Assembly (NCBI GenBank): GCA_963402885.1
Contig: OY727097.1
Location: 15,376,001 to 15,440,000 of the forward strand
Source: Antedon bifida
Lineage: Eukaryota > Echinodermata > Crinoidea > Comatulida > Antedonidae
DNA: 64,000 nt
Direction of reading: 5' to 3'
Of this stretch, positions 1-10,613 are shown piece after piece. Position numbers and translations under genes: made by a program. The notes beneath the pieces are model-generated. The model worked only from the letters and a program-made list of their open reading frames with translations, made no database searches and was not told the origin of the DNA. Positions within the stretch are counted from its first letter, which is position 1. Each line of letters starts with the position of its first letter.

Positions 1-60
1 GAGACCAGTCTTTGACTGAAGAGGTTACCCAGTATAAATATATATTTCAATCAATCAATC
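1..60 (+). repeat. Probable 3' tail of a LINE/SINE-type retroelement
   Basis: The left edge ends in a short TCAA-type tandem run (about positions 48-66), the usual 3' tail of non-LTR elements. A similar tail (aataaatcaatcaaatcaaa) occurs near 14270-14290. No coding part is visible because the window starts here. Inference from tail structure only. Confidence 0.35.
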
Positions 61-273
61 AATCAACGTATCATCATATTATTAATTTTGACAAACATTT
101 ATCTTGATATATGTTCAAAATGGTTGTTACACTCTTGATACACTCTGAACAGCAGCATTACTTTATGATCTTGCTAACATTCTAAATTGGAAATGACAAA
201 TAAACTTTATTATTAAACTTTTGGCCATTGGTTTAGTCCCTCATATTTCATCATTGGATTGTTTCTTACTAAG

Positions 274-1313
274 TATGGAACGCGGAGAGTGCCACTTTCG
301 GCTACCTTTTAATGCGCCGCAATAGCATTTAGCAGCGACTTTGTTATTGAAAGGCAGCTACACCATCCGGCGACTTGTGCATACGGCATAGGCCTACAAA
401 TATTTAATTAATTTAAAAACTGTACTTTAAACATTAAGAATGCAAAAATGTAGATAAAATTTTCATACTAAACCAGCTAAACAGTTAGCATTGTGATTAA
501 GTAGCCACCCAACCGCTTAAACACTTAATGTTCCAATTTGTTTAAATGTCCGGATGAATTGGAGTAAAACATTGTTTTAGTTCAATTCAAAATAAATAAA
601 AATACTAAATAAAATAAAGGCACACCAACTAGTTCTCTAGTATAAATAGCCATGTCATAGGCTATATTTAAAATAATATAATACTATTAATTTATATTAT
701 GCCTAGGCTAGTAGGCCTAATAAAATTTCTCTATTGGTTCATCTCTCTATCGGGTTGTCTTTGGTTAGCCTATTTCTTGTTCATAGTCTAGATACTTTTA
801 ATAACCAACTAACACTCAAAGCGCTCTGATCTTTACAAAATAGCGCTATATAAATGTCGCATTATAGGCCTATATTGGCCATTTTTAGTGAGTACAGTAG
901 GCTTCTATGCTAGAGAGTAGGTCTTCTTAGAAAAAATAAAAAACCTTAAAATTATATTCTATTTCAAATTGACATAAAGATGTCCTAAGTTAATTTCTTC
1001 TAGAATTTCAATGCAATGTTTTGTTCATTTTGAAGATTCTTTTGTAAAGGATGCATACACAAGACTGGGTGAAAGAAATAAATTACCAATAAAACACTGC
1101 ACGAAGAGAGGTATTGGAGGTTATTCAACCGAAACAAAGTCACCACATGAAAAAAGTTGCAGTCGAATAGTAAAGTCGCAGAGTCGCCGCATGAAAAAGT
1201 AGCCTCTGAATTTTGAAGTCTCCTAGCCGCAGAAAAAAAGTTGCCGCTAATTAATACCAAAGTATCCGAAATGGTAAAGTTGCCGAAAAAATAGCAGTCT
1301 CCGGCGTTCCATA
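274..1313. mobile_element. TIR-bounded non-autonomous DNA element
   Basis: The left end (tatggaacgcggagag) is matched in inverse at the right end (ctccggcgttccata), with further imperfect inverted similarity inside: cggctacctttt on the left against aaagttgccg on the right. The interior is non-coding. The right arm, about 1126-1310, repeats short AAGTTGCCG/GTCGC blocks. The superfamily is unassigned and no clear target duplication was seen. The 150-codon minus-strand frame across the right end is not regarded as a gene. Confidence 0.4.
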
Positions 1314-3345
1314 CATTCCAGTCTCTTTTCCAAGCTTTAATTCCGTCAGGATTTTTGTCTAACAGAATAAAATATGAGTTTTTTAAGTGATTGAATGACA
1401 TTTTGTTGTAAATCTGTGACTGCAGTTGGTAAACAAATGTTTGGTCAACCATTAGCCTTTTGTGATTTTATGGATTTTAGCACCGCGACCTATGACTGCA
1501 GTTGATACAAATTCTTGCTCATTGTTTTATTTTGGCATATAGGCCTATATTATCCCATTAGGCCTAGAAGAATAGGAGTTAGGCCATATTATATTATATA
1601 GGTTAGGTACTTTGTTAACGTCTGTGTTTTGTATGGTAAATATATATAATATCTATTTAAATTATATTGATGTAGTAGGGAACGAGCGTTTACCTCGACA
1701 ATAAGCAATTCAAATTGGAATATTTTAAATGTGAACGTACCGCCCCAAATTCATCAAATGTGCCATGAAAAGGATAGTAATCGGTGATACAATGCAAAAC
1801 ACACATTTGGTTTTGATTAAATTTAATTCAATAGTTTGGACTCATTTTATGACAAGTTTCTCTTTCGGATGTAATTTCCAGGGTTCGAATTGTATTCGAT
1901 TATTAAATCAACGTGTCTGTATTATTTGTTCATGTAGTCGACATTTATACTGTTGTACATAGCCCTGTCTACACTTATTTATTTACGCCGAAACTTCACT
2001 ACTGTAAAGTAGAACCTCTCATTTGGAACTCCCCTATTCAGGGAACGAGAACTCTGACTGCCAAAAGAAACAATTTACAAAAGTAAACAAAAAAAAAATT
2101 ACTAAATAATTATATTCATCATTATTAATACAAAACTTTGGTACTTTCTCTGGTTCGAAATTTTTTATTGGCTAATCGTTGGTTAGTCTAAATTTTCAAT
2201 TCTTCTAAATGTATTCAGTTAGTCCAGATCAATTATTTAGGAGACAATTGCGGTTTTAAGGGGACAATAACCAACAATTTTCGAAAGGTGAAGTTTCAAA
2301 GGTGACCTCTTAATAGGTGTTCTTTGTATTCTAAAACCATCTGTGGGCGCGACCTAGATGGTACGTGAGCGAATTGAGCGTACCAATGCATCTAATATTA
2401 TTAAATATCGTCAACAAAATGATATTTTACTAATAGACAATGGCTGGCCAGTATAAACATATACATAACCACCAAGTATAATTGTTATTATTGTTACTCA
2501 CTCTACCCAAAGACAATTCCTAAACTAATCGGATAGAACAAACGACAAGAATTGCACCAAACGTTGCCACTTTTAAGAATAAATTGAACACCATTAACAA
2601 TTAATTTCGTAAAAGCATACTGTTCTATTAATTGATCTTTTTTATTGTTTGCTCTTTTTGGAAGTCTACAATACTGATACAGATACATGTAACTTGCATT
2701 ATCACATTGTTGTGACGTCTATAGTCTTCTGTGGTACACAATACGTATTTGCATATTTTCCACCTGTGGCTTGGTTTAAATAGACGAGGTATTTGTAAAG
2801 GGAGGAGTTCCGGGCAGGAGGTTGTGCACAACGAATGAATAAAGTTAACGGTACCCAGTAAGATGTGTTTTATATTGATTTTTGGAATCTGATTTTGAAA
2901 TACATTATGGTGTTTGTTATTACAGTAACAATTGACGCTGTATACTTACTAGTGATGAGAAGTGGTATTGTTGGTCTGGCCATGATTGTTTTCGCCGGGT
3001 GGATTGATTAGTTTCGTGGGGACTCGACGTCGTTGGATATATATGTATTCAGAACTGATTGAGATTGTATTCAGATCTGTTTGATTTTGGATTCAGAACT
3101 GTGGGTGGTTGAATTCAGAACTGGTTGGTGTTGTTTGAGGCGGGTATTTTCGTGTGCTGGTTTGGACATTTACGGAATTAACCAACGGCTGTGATTGTTG
3201 GATTGGAAACGACAGTAGTTGTGTGGTTGTATATCTTTTGTTAATAAAATATTTATATTTATTTATCTTATTTTTATAATTGGATAGTTCTAAATATAAT
3301 AATTGTATTATCAGATTTGAAGTTTGAATGTGAAATTGGCAACAT
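1314..3345. other. Gene-free, AT-rich flank left of the old gypsy element
   Basis: No reading frame here looks like a protein. At about 1965-1980 (ccctgtctacact) there is a half-match to the end of the short MITE found at 44.2 and 48.9 kb. About 2770-2850 has a TATA-like tttaaatag followed by an aataaa-type signal, which might be a decayed LTR of the gypsy element to the right. I could not find a matching partner LTR, so none is called. Confidence 0.4.
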
Positions 3346-4074
3346 GGCATTTAAATATGATATGGATGGGTCTGTGTTGAAATATTCAGGGGATGCGAAT
3401 GATGATTCATTGCGGGATTATACAGAACCTAAAGCCATTTTTTGGCGTTGAAAATGTAAGTATTTATAGATACAATAGAGGAGGAACATAATAATTATAT
3501 AACTAAAATACGCAACTTTGTAAAAGCACATTTTGAGAGTCAATCCTGGACATGGGGTATTGAATCGCAGTTGTTAACTAGGAAACAATTACATTCAGAA
3601 ACCATTGATTAATATGCGTCGGATATTATGTTATGGCGTAAGCAGATAAAGAAATCAGATTCTGAGCTCCTGTCTATTTTATGAGAGGGTTATTGCCGAA
3701 CATTCGGGTATTTTTGAAATGCTTTAGATGCAGCTCGGCTAGCCATATTTGTCTAGCGTACTGTGGATGAACCTTCCCCTGGTACTTTTAAAAATAACCA
3801 TCCGAAGTCCCGTGTTAGTAAAGAAAATACAACGCTAGATACGATCGCGGGGATGGTTGCGCAAGTTTCTAATATATTAGACAGCATTGAATCGTCTTGT
3901 CGGGTTCAGTGGGTGATTTCTCCTTTTAATAGTAATTTTGATGAAAGGAAAAATGTCGATAGATCTAGTCGGACATTTAACTCTCAAAATATTTGTTGGC
4001 GTTGTGGTTTTCGGGGTCCTATTAGAGTGACATATTATGCTAGAAAAGACAGGGATGGCCGTCCGTTAAACTAG
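3344..4074 (+). pseudogene. gypsy gag remnant
   Basis: The frame opens at ATG 3344, meets a stop at about 3449, and continues in shifted pieces with several stops to an open stretch at 3763-4074. The end of that stretch has a CWRCG half zinc knuckle with the following residues altered. This is Gag-like by position (just upstream of a protease) and by the knuckle only. Confidence 0.55.
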
Positions 4075-4240
4075 AAACCCCGTTTGCAGGTAATCGTTGT
4101 AAAACCGTTAGGAACATGTAGGGGACAATGCAAATGAGGTAGAAAATAAACATTATCAATATTATAAAAAGTATTTGTCCTGATATTGGGGTAAGACTAA
4201 ATACAGAAGGCCCATCCGTCATTTTTCTCGTAATGCTGAA

Positions 4241-4480
4241 TTGCATAACAATAGTAGGGAGGTTCAAGTTGCTTTATCGTGCTTAAATTCAATTTATATT
4301 TTTGTCGAAGGTAAACAGGCCAAATGTTTAGTAGATACAGGTGCCTCTATAAATCTTATTGATCATGATTGGTTGACTAGGAATTTACCTACTGTAGCTT
4401 CTAGTCTAGCTCCGACAAATATGATAAAGCACAAACAGATAATGGCAGTGATCTTATCATTACTGGGTCTATATCCTTAA
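4241..4480 (+). pseudogene. gypsy aspartic protease (retropepsin) fragment
   Basis: A 79-codon open stretch carries the retropepsin active-site motif DTGAS, preceded by a hydrophobic strand and followed by INLID. In a live element this enzyme cuts the polyprotein. Here it is cut off by a frame break before any reverse transcriptase, and the sequence passes almost directly into integrase at about 4683, so RT and RNase H have been deleted. Confidence 0.7.
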
Positions 4481-4682
4481 AGTTAACAATAAATAATAGT
4501 AATAGTTTCGTTGCTCCTATGAACGTTGCTAGGGAATTGTCTGAAGTTATAATGTTGGGATCTCAATTTTTGCATGACCATGGGGCCAACATTAACTGTT
4601 TAACGCGTGTTTTGACTTTACAGAAAAGGAGTCAAATGCGGGTAGTTGCACGACAGGGAATTTCCGCACGTTCTCAGTATAT

Positions 4683-4838
4683 AGTTGGCCCATACTAGTG
4701 CCGTTGAAAGAGACGGGAGCAGCTACGGTGGCCAAAGCTCTGTTTGAATATGTTATGTGTGTACATGGATGTCCGGAAACTCTGTTGAGTGATCGCGGAT
4801 CAAACTCTCTTAGTAAGAATGTTCTAGAAGTATGTAGA
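4683..4838 (+). pseudogene. gypsy integrase core fragment (first part)
   Basis: The frame WPILVPLKETGAATVAKALF continues to LLSDRGSN, the strand around the second catalytic Asp of DDE integrases (SDRGSNF in many gypsy elements). It stops where the minus-strand LINE fragment enters. Confidence 0.7.
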
Positions 4839-5495
4839 TTAATACAAATATATAGAATATAAAAATTAAATCTGTAACTCTGACAGAGTGTTCTAGATGG
4901 CATATAATAAATAAATGCCGATTCAAAATAAGCGGGCCTTCGAGTTGTTAATGAAGGCTTGTCTGACCATTCCAACATTATCTCCATTCTCATTATTTCT
5001 TCCACGCTTCGAGCATTAGTCATCTTGGAAGAATAGCTTTTTCGTCATCCGATCATTATCGGATCTAATCAGATGTGCAGCATAATTTCGTTGCTGGGTT
5101 TTGAGGAATGTAGATAAATCACATGTCTTACATATATTGTGAATGTCGATGTTGGTGTAATACAGTTTATAACATTCATCATCTAAAGTGTTTTTTCGCC
5201 GATAACCATTACGGATCATTCGTCGTAAAAACGTACACCATTTCGAATTAAGTTTATTTGATTGTGCAGACGTTGCACGTTGAACGTGCACCCAGTTTTG
5301 ACAATTGAATGTCAATCGACTTCGAATATAAGCTCGTAGAAAAATCAAACGAGTTTGGAGAAGAATATTGTGATTTAATAAAACATTCTTCATTGACGAA
5401 AATTTGTTTTTGACAGATTCGATGCGACTATTGAATTCCCAGTCTCCTGTGGTATTCTGGTCATGGACGATTTGAGAGCCAAGATAGCGAAAAAT
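4839..5495 (-). mobile_element. 5'-truncated LINE (RT C-terminal fragment) inserted in gypsy integrase
   Basis: The minus strand reads RYLGSQI (about 5480), TGDWEFNSRIES, then an uninterrupted frame to a stop at 5016. It includes AYIRSRLTFNCQ, FLRRMIRNGYRR and NYAAHLIRS. This is the post-catalytic end of the reverse transcriptase of animal LINEs (family knowledge). The catalytic domain is absent, as in 5'-truncated copies. About 180 bp of AT-rich sequence after the stop would be the 3' UTR. The gypsy integrase frame stops at the left edge and resumes at about 5520, so this is an insertion. Exact edges and a target duplication were not fixed. Confidence 0.72.
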
Positions 5496-5519
5496 AAAAT
5501 AAATAAATACCAGCGCATA

Positions 5520-5875
5520 TCACCCTCAATACAGGAGAGATGCAATGCTGTTATCTTAGAGTGCATTTCGCATTATGTAAATGAATATCATAATGATTGG
5601 GATAAATATTTACCGGCGATACAGTTCGCTTATCGTAGTGTTCACGAACTCTGTTGGTTATAGTTTACCTTTTATATGGCAGGGAAGCTAGGTTTCCGCT
5701 CGATGTAACCTTATTAAAACAATGCCACTATCCCGAAAAAACATTACGAGATCATATGCATGTGTTAATAAGTCAGTTGGAGATATTTAGAGCTGTTTCT
5801 AAAAATCGAGCTGAGTTGAATCAAGCGAAAATGAAGGAGCGATATGACGAACGCGTCCGCGATGTAACATATTAG
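5520..5875 (+). pseudogene. gypsy integrase core fragment (second part)
   Basis: Resumes after the LINE with ERCN..ILECISHYVNEY and DKYLPAIQFAYRS, then a one-base frame change near 5654 to LLYGREARFPLDV. These are conserved features just after the catalytic Glu in gypsy integrases. It runs up to the 8-bp duplication flanking the hAT-type insertion at 5891. Confidence 0.78.
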
Positions 5876-5890
5876 TGGGCGATTCGGTTT

Positions 5891-7784
5891 CAGGGGTGGC
5901 GCCAGGATCTTTCCGACGCGGGGGCTAAATTTCCCGACGGGGGGGGGGGGGGCTATGCGAGTGAAGCGAACATCACTTGGCTGGGGGCCAGGGGGGGGGG
6001 GGAGTGGAAGCCGTTTTAATCAGATTTAGGGTAGCCATTTTTTTCAATTTTGTATGGTACATAAATAAAATACTGTGTGAAAAACACATTGCAAGAGGTC
6101 CGGTACGATGACTGTGTAAATCCATTCTCTCAAATTTAAAAATGAAGTTTGAAAATTAAAGTTCAATATGCCTATCATAGAAAATATACGCAAACGTAAA
6201 ACCTACCCACAGGCCAAGAGGTATATCGTTATAATCGCAGAGACGTAGGCAGGTTGCTATCTGGGGGTGCGAAAATTGTAAATGCGCGAGATATCCATGG
6301 TCTGATCTGTAAGAAAATTTTGAAAAATAGAGCTGCTAGGTCCCCGGAAATTGCAATTATACATTGATATATAAAACGAAATTACAAGTCTATCAGAGAA
6401 CAAGCACACCGAGGTTGAGATGGAGCTAAGGACATTTAAACAACTAGAGTTGTTAGGTCCCCGGATATTGGATTATAGTATTTCGAAAAAAAACCCAAAA
6501 TATATAAGGCTCCAGGACCAGCCCTACCATTAGGGTTGAGCTGCTAAGAAAATTGTGAAAAATAGACCTGCTAGGTACCTGGAAATTGCACTTATATAGG
6601 CCCATATTGATAAATGAAACGAAATTATAAGTCTACAGAACCAGAGCTAAGAAAATTGTCAAAAATAGAGCTGCTAGGTCCCTGCAAAACATTGAAATAT
6701 GAAACGAAATTATAGGTCCAGCCCACCATGGTTGGGGTGGAGCTAAGAACATTCTGAAAAATAGAGTTGCTAGGTCCTGGAAATTTAACTTATTATACTT
6801 CGAAGCATAAAACAAGATATATACCGGTACGTCTCCAGAACCAGCCGTACCATGGATATAAAACAAAATTGAAAAGCTCTAGGTTCAATGCACTGACTGT
6901 ATATTGTACATCGAAATATGAAACAAAATGTACGGTAAGTATACATGACCAGCTCTATAATTGGGGACGGTTGAGCTAAGACAATTTTGAAAACTAGAGA
7001 TGCAGGTCTTCAAAAATTAGCCTACACCTATACTTTTAAAAAAATCAGACATAGAGGCCTAAACAAGTTACCCTTTTTACCTTTTATTTGGAGGGGAATG
7101 CGTCCACAAGCGTAGACCATTTTCCATCGGGGAAATCAGTTTATTTCCCAGATGTGAATCTGGAATTTCGATGTACGAGCAGTTCATGAAATACTGGACA
7201 TTGGAAATGTAATAACTTAAACTATAATAAGATGTTGGCTAAACGAAAATGGCATGTTTTTTGTTTAGTAATGTAGGCCGAGCCTACAGTGAAAAACGTC
7301 TATTTCAGGTTCAGGTACCCTACGGTAATCGTAAATTAAAAAATTGAACATATAAACAATAAAATAGATCGCGAAGATAATTCGTACCCTTTTGCTGTCG
7401 ATACACAGTACACGACGTAACGCGTCAGTAAACTTCGCCTGGAAATTAACTACAGTACACATTCTGGTCCCTGGGTGGAACATGATATCACGCGTAAACC
7501 GCTTCGTACAAAAGGACACCGCCAGACAAGTGCATACCTATTGTTTATTAGATCGCTGGCAATAATGCATGCATAATAAAGTGTAATAGCCCTCCGACGT
7601 ACTTAACAAAAATGGAACTTCGCGGTTTTCTAGTCGCTGAAGCTACGAAGTGAACGCGAATGATTTTTACTGTATATTATATTCCCCGACGAAAAGTACT
7701 TGCGTTCCCCGACGTGGGGGGGCTAGGCTCCCCGACGAGGGGGCTACAGCCCCCGTAGCCCCCACCCCGCTGGCGCCACCACTG
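5891..7784. mobile_element. hAT-type non-autonomous element with 8-bp TSD
   Basis: Ends are imperfect inverted repeats: CAGGGGTGGCGCCAG at 5891 and the inverse of CAGTGGTGGCGCCAG at the right end. A perfect 8-bp duplication, ttcggttt, lies at 5883-5890 and 7785-7792. An 8-bp TSD and CAG-starting TIRs are typical of hAT transposons (established knowledge). Sub-terminal G-rich runs (5930-6005) mirror C-rich runs near 7730-7770. Inside, about 6330-6990, a unit containing 'gctaggtccc' and 'aaaatagagctgctagg' is repeated four or five times. No transposase frame is present. Removing the insertion and one TSD copy leaves the gypsy reading frame continuous, which confirms the boundaries. Confidence 0.85.
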
Positions 7785-7792
7785 TTCGGTTT

Positions 7793-8290
7793 GGGTGTAT
7801 ATACCTGCGTTACACAAAGGTTTATCGCGTAAATTAATGAAATGTTTGTCTGGCCCTTATCTGTTAGTTGAGAAAACGGGGCCTGTTTATTTTCGTGTTC
7901 GGAACTTAGCTAATAATAAATTGCTGAAAGCACCGGTTCATGTAAACCGTATGAAATTTGCATATAATCGATATGCACGACCCACTAATAATAGTGGATC
8001 CCGAGCAAATGAGTGAGCTGCCGGAATTCGAGATCGGGGGCTGTCCGGAGGACTCATTTGAGCCGTTGATGGCCACACATAATTGAAATGATTTCGGTAC
8101 GGAAATACTATTAACTATTCCTGGCATTCCTGAAAGTGAGCAAGAGTTTGAAATCGAAACAATTATAAGAGGACGTTATCGTCAAAATTGTTTGGAATAC
8201 CTGATTAAATGGAAAGGTTTTCCCCACTCTCGGAATACATAGGAAGCCGTGCAAATCTGAATTGCATTGCCCTTGAGTACATAGAGAATA
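7793..8290 (+). pseudogene. gypsy integrase C-terminus and chromodomain
   Basis: The frame after the hAT-type insertion reads YIPALHKGLSRKLMKCLSGPY, a C-terminal integrase segment, to about 8010. After a gap with frame breaks comes FEIETIIRGRYR, then EYLIKWKGF (about 8140-8220), matching the chromodomain core. The expected Trp of the closing WEP motif is TAG, followed by EA. Chromodomains at the integrase end define chromovirus-type gypsy elements, where they tether integration to modified histones (family knowledge). Confidence 0.75.
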
Positions 8291-10514
8291 ATCCTGTGAG
8301 GATTACGGGGAAATGTAAAGTTTGAATTTTGATAACATAGGCCTATAGTGAAATGGCATGGTATCAAGTAAAAGGCAAATGTAATATATTTATTAAATTA
8401 TGAATTATTAAATATTTTAAAAATTACCACTGTATCAAAAGGCTATGAAATATGGAATTTCCAGAGGGCGTCATTGACTATAAAAGCAGGAATCGAGAAA
8501 ACAAGGCCAACAGCCATTAAGTCGCGTGCTACAATGCATAGTGATACCGGACCGACAGACAGACCGACAGACCGATAGACAGACCGACCGACAGACAGAC
8601 CGACCGACATAGTGAACTATAGAGTCGCGTCCACGCGACTAAAAAAACAGCAGCATTACCGTTCAGGGAGGTTAGTCGATAGGGTAGGCTCAATTTTTAA
8701 GTAATAGAAAGTCACGTGGTCGTGGAATACTTCATTTCACTTTCATTTGTAAGAATAAACATTTATAGGATGATTTATGTAGGTTATAACTATTATAAAT
8801 ATAAATTTAAAGTACAGGCTCTACGTTTATTCGTTTTATTTCATTTAGCGTGCAAAATCGTACATTGGCTATGCTACCTGTATTGTAACAATGAGAATGC
8901 GAATTATTCGTGTAAATAAGGTGATCATTACAATAACCTGATGCTACGTTTTTATTCTAAGCATACTTTAGCTCTGATCGTCCCTACATAATCCCATGTT
9001 ATACCTGAGGTTTGAACGTAGTATTCTTCATTATTCTTCTAATCCGCCAAATAATTACCAGCTTATCGTTGGTACAGATTCTTAATTATAATTACGGCTA
9101 TACCTTTTGACGCCTATCATGATTTTGTTTAATATGGATTTCTTAATTTGTAATCAAAAAGTATGTTATGCATTTTAATTTTACTTTGCAGTGCTTACAT
9201 CAGTTTACATGAATGATACAGTACCTACAAGTCCCATTGTATCATCGTATTCGGGATGGTCAACGTTGGAACACTCGAGTCTATTTCCAGTTTATTGATC
9301 AGTAACGTAATTGTTTACTTTTACAAGCCTTAACTCTACGTATTTAGCTTATTTTAGTTTTGATTTTTGTCTGGCCAATCCAAGTAAACTTTTGTAATGA
9401 AAGTCCTACAATTAAATAAGTGTCAATGTATATAGAGTAATTTATAACTTTTCCATAAGCTTCCTAATTACATGTACATGTATACAGTAAAGGTACGTAA
9501 AAGCGTCACATTTCATATCTTATTTGTTTTGTGTATTTGCATTGTATTTCAGTAAAAAGACGGCTACTACTGTAAGGAAACATTTTTTTGATTAATTTAA
9601 ATAATATTAATATTTAATTATTTGAATGTCGTACCACCATTTTTAAATTCAAAATGTTCTAGCAATACTTTCGAATTCGTAACTAACAGTTGTGTTGTGT
9701 ATTTATTGTCTACGCATAACAATATAAGCACTTTATTAGTTATCTCGCTCTTTGCGATTTTTCACGTTCGAAAACGGAATCGTTTACCCAAACGCAACTT
9801 TATTAACTGTTCGCCGAGTGTCGCATTGATTGCAACACACTGCAAACACCAAGATAATGTAATGCATATTTGTGCAATGTTCTTACCGGGAGTGTGTAAT
9901 TTAACATTTTGTTGATAAGTCAGTCTGTGGAGCACATGCCAAGGAAGTTAAGAATTATTCTTTTCTTTATTGTTTTATACTTTTTAATTTACAATTTACA
10001 TTCAATCATCGTACGAAGGAAGACAAATTAAATCCACCACTTTTAAACAAGATGATTTGACCAGAGGCAAAATCAACAAAATAATTCTTAAATTATCAAT
10101 ATGTCGGGGAATAAAACCCGACAAATCGTGTGTGGTGTGTGGTTATATTACAAAATTATAGTGGGAACCGAACCGAATAAATTTTCGTCGCAACAGCGAT
10201 GATTCAACTACAGTAAAGAGTGGGGGGTGCGAAATTGATATGGCATGCTCTTTTCCTTGTTCTTCTAATTCATTTATTTGTTTCAAAATAAAAAAAACAA
10301 TATTTACCATTTGAATCTTACCTTTTATTGTATATCTCAATCATAACAATTTTAGATATTACATTTTTGACTGCACCTTTTGAATTGGCGAGTTATGAAT
10401 GTTTGCATATTATATTATTTAATGGTAAATAAACAATTTAATTTGCGGAGATAGAAGTATATACAATTTCCAGATTTATTAATATGTAAAATTAAAATAT
10501 ACTTTATTACTTAC
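8291..10514. other. Gene-poor AT-rich stretch
   Basis: No convincing exon. A (CCGA/GACA)-type microsatellite lies at about 8551-8610. A plus-strand open frame of 97 codons at 9622-9915 has no recognisable family. On the minus strand, an open stretch near 10143-10270 could hold a final exon of the ankyrin gene to its right, but nothing proves it. Confidence 0.4.
8551..8610. repeat. Microsatellite of GACA/GACC tetranucleotides
   Basis: About 60 bp of imperfect 4-bp units (gaccgacagacagaccgac and similar). Confidence 0.85.
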
Positions 10515-10613
10515 GTTAGCTTGAAGGTTAACATTAGCATCCGACTCAATTAAGTTCTGGCAAACAGTGACATTATTGTAATAAGCCCCAGAAAACAGTG
10601 CAGTGCGACCACC
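10515..10613 (-). CDS. Ankyrin-repeat exon
   Basis: Acceptor ttctcattag, then 33 codons in phase 0, donor AAC|gtaagt. The residues fit the ankyrin consensus GRTALFSGAYYNN...LIESDANVNLQ. Confidence 0.75.

Larger units (their letters stand above)
3346..8290 (+). mobile_element. Decayed Ty3/gypsy element with C-terminal chromodomain, nested insertions
   Basis: In order on the plus strand: a gag remnant from the ATG at 3344 with several stops (to about 4074), ending in a degenerate zinc knuckle (CWRCG, then the expected His and Cys are replaced); a retropepsin with CLVDTGASINLID (about 4320-4365); an integrase core fragment with LLSDRGSN (about 4683-4838); more integrase (about 5520-5875, DKYLPAIQFAYRS and LLYGREARFPLDV); the integrase C-terminal part (7793-8010); and a chromodomain (about 8130-8235, EYLIKWKGF) whose expected WEP motif is a TAG stop followed by EA. 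RT and RNase H are missing between protease and integrase, so there is an internal deletion. A LINE piece and a hAT-type element are inserted in it. Clearly dead. LTRs were not identified. Confidence 0.8.

Noticed and set aside
1000..1452. 150-codon minus-strand open frame
   Set aside because: Crosses the right end of a TIR element, has biased composition and no domain; looks like chance or transposon sequence.
2340..3340. 5' LTR of the old gypsy element
   Set aside because: Promoter-like and polyA-like motifs are present, but no matching copy was found near 8.3-9 kb.
9622..9915. 97-codon plus-strand open frame
   Set aside because: No recognised family, no splice context, AT-rich surroundings.
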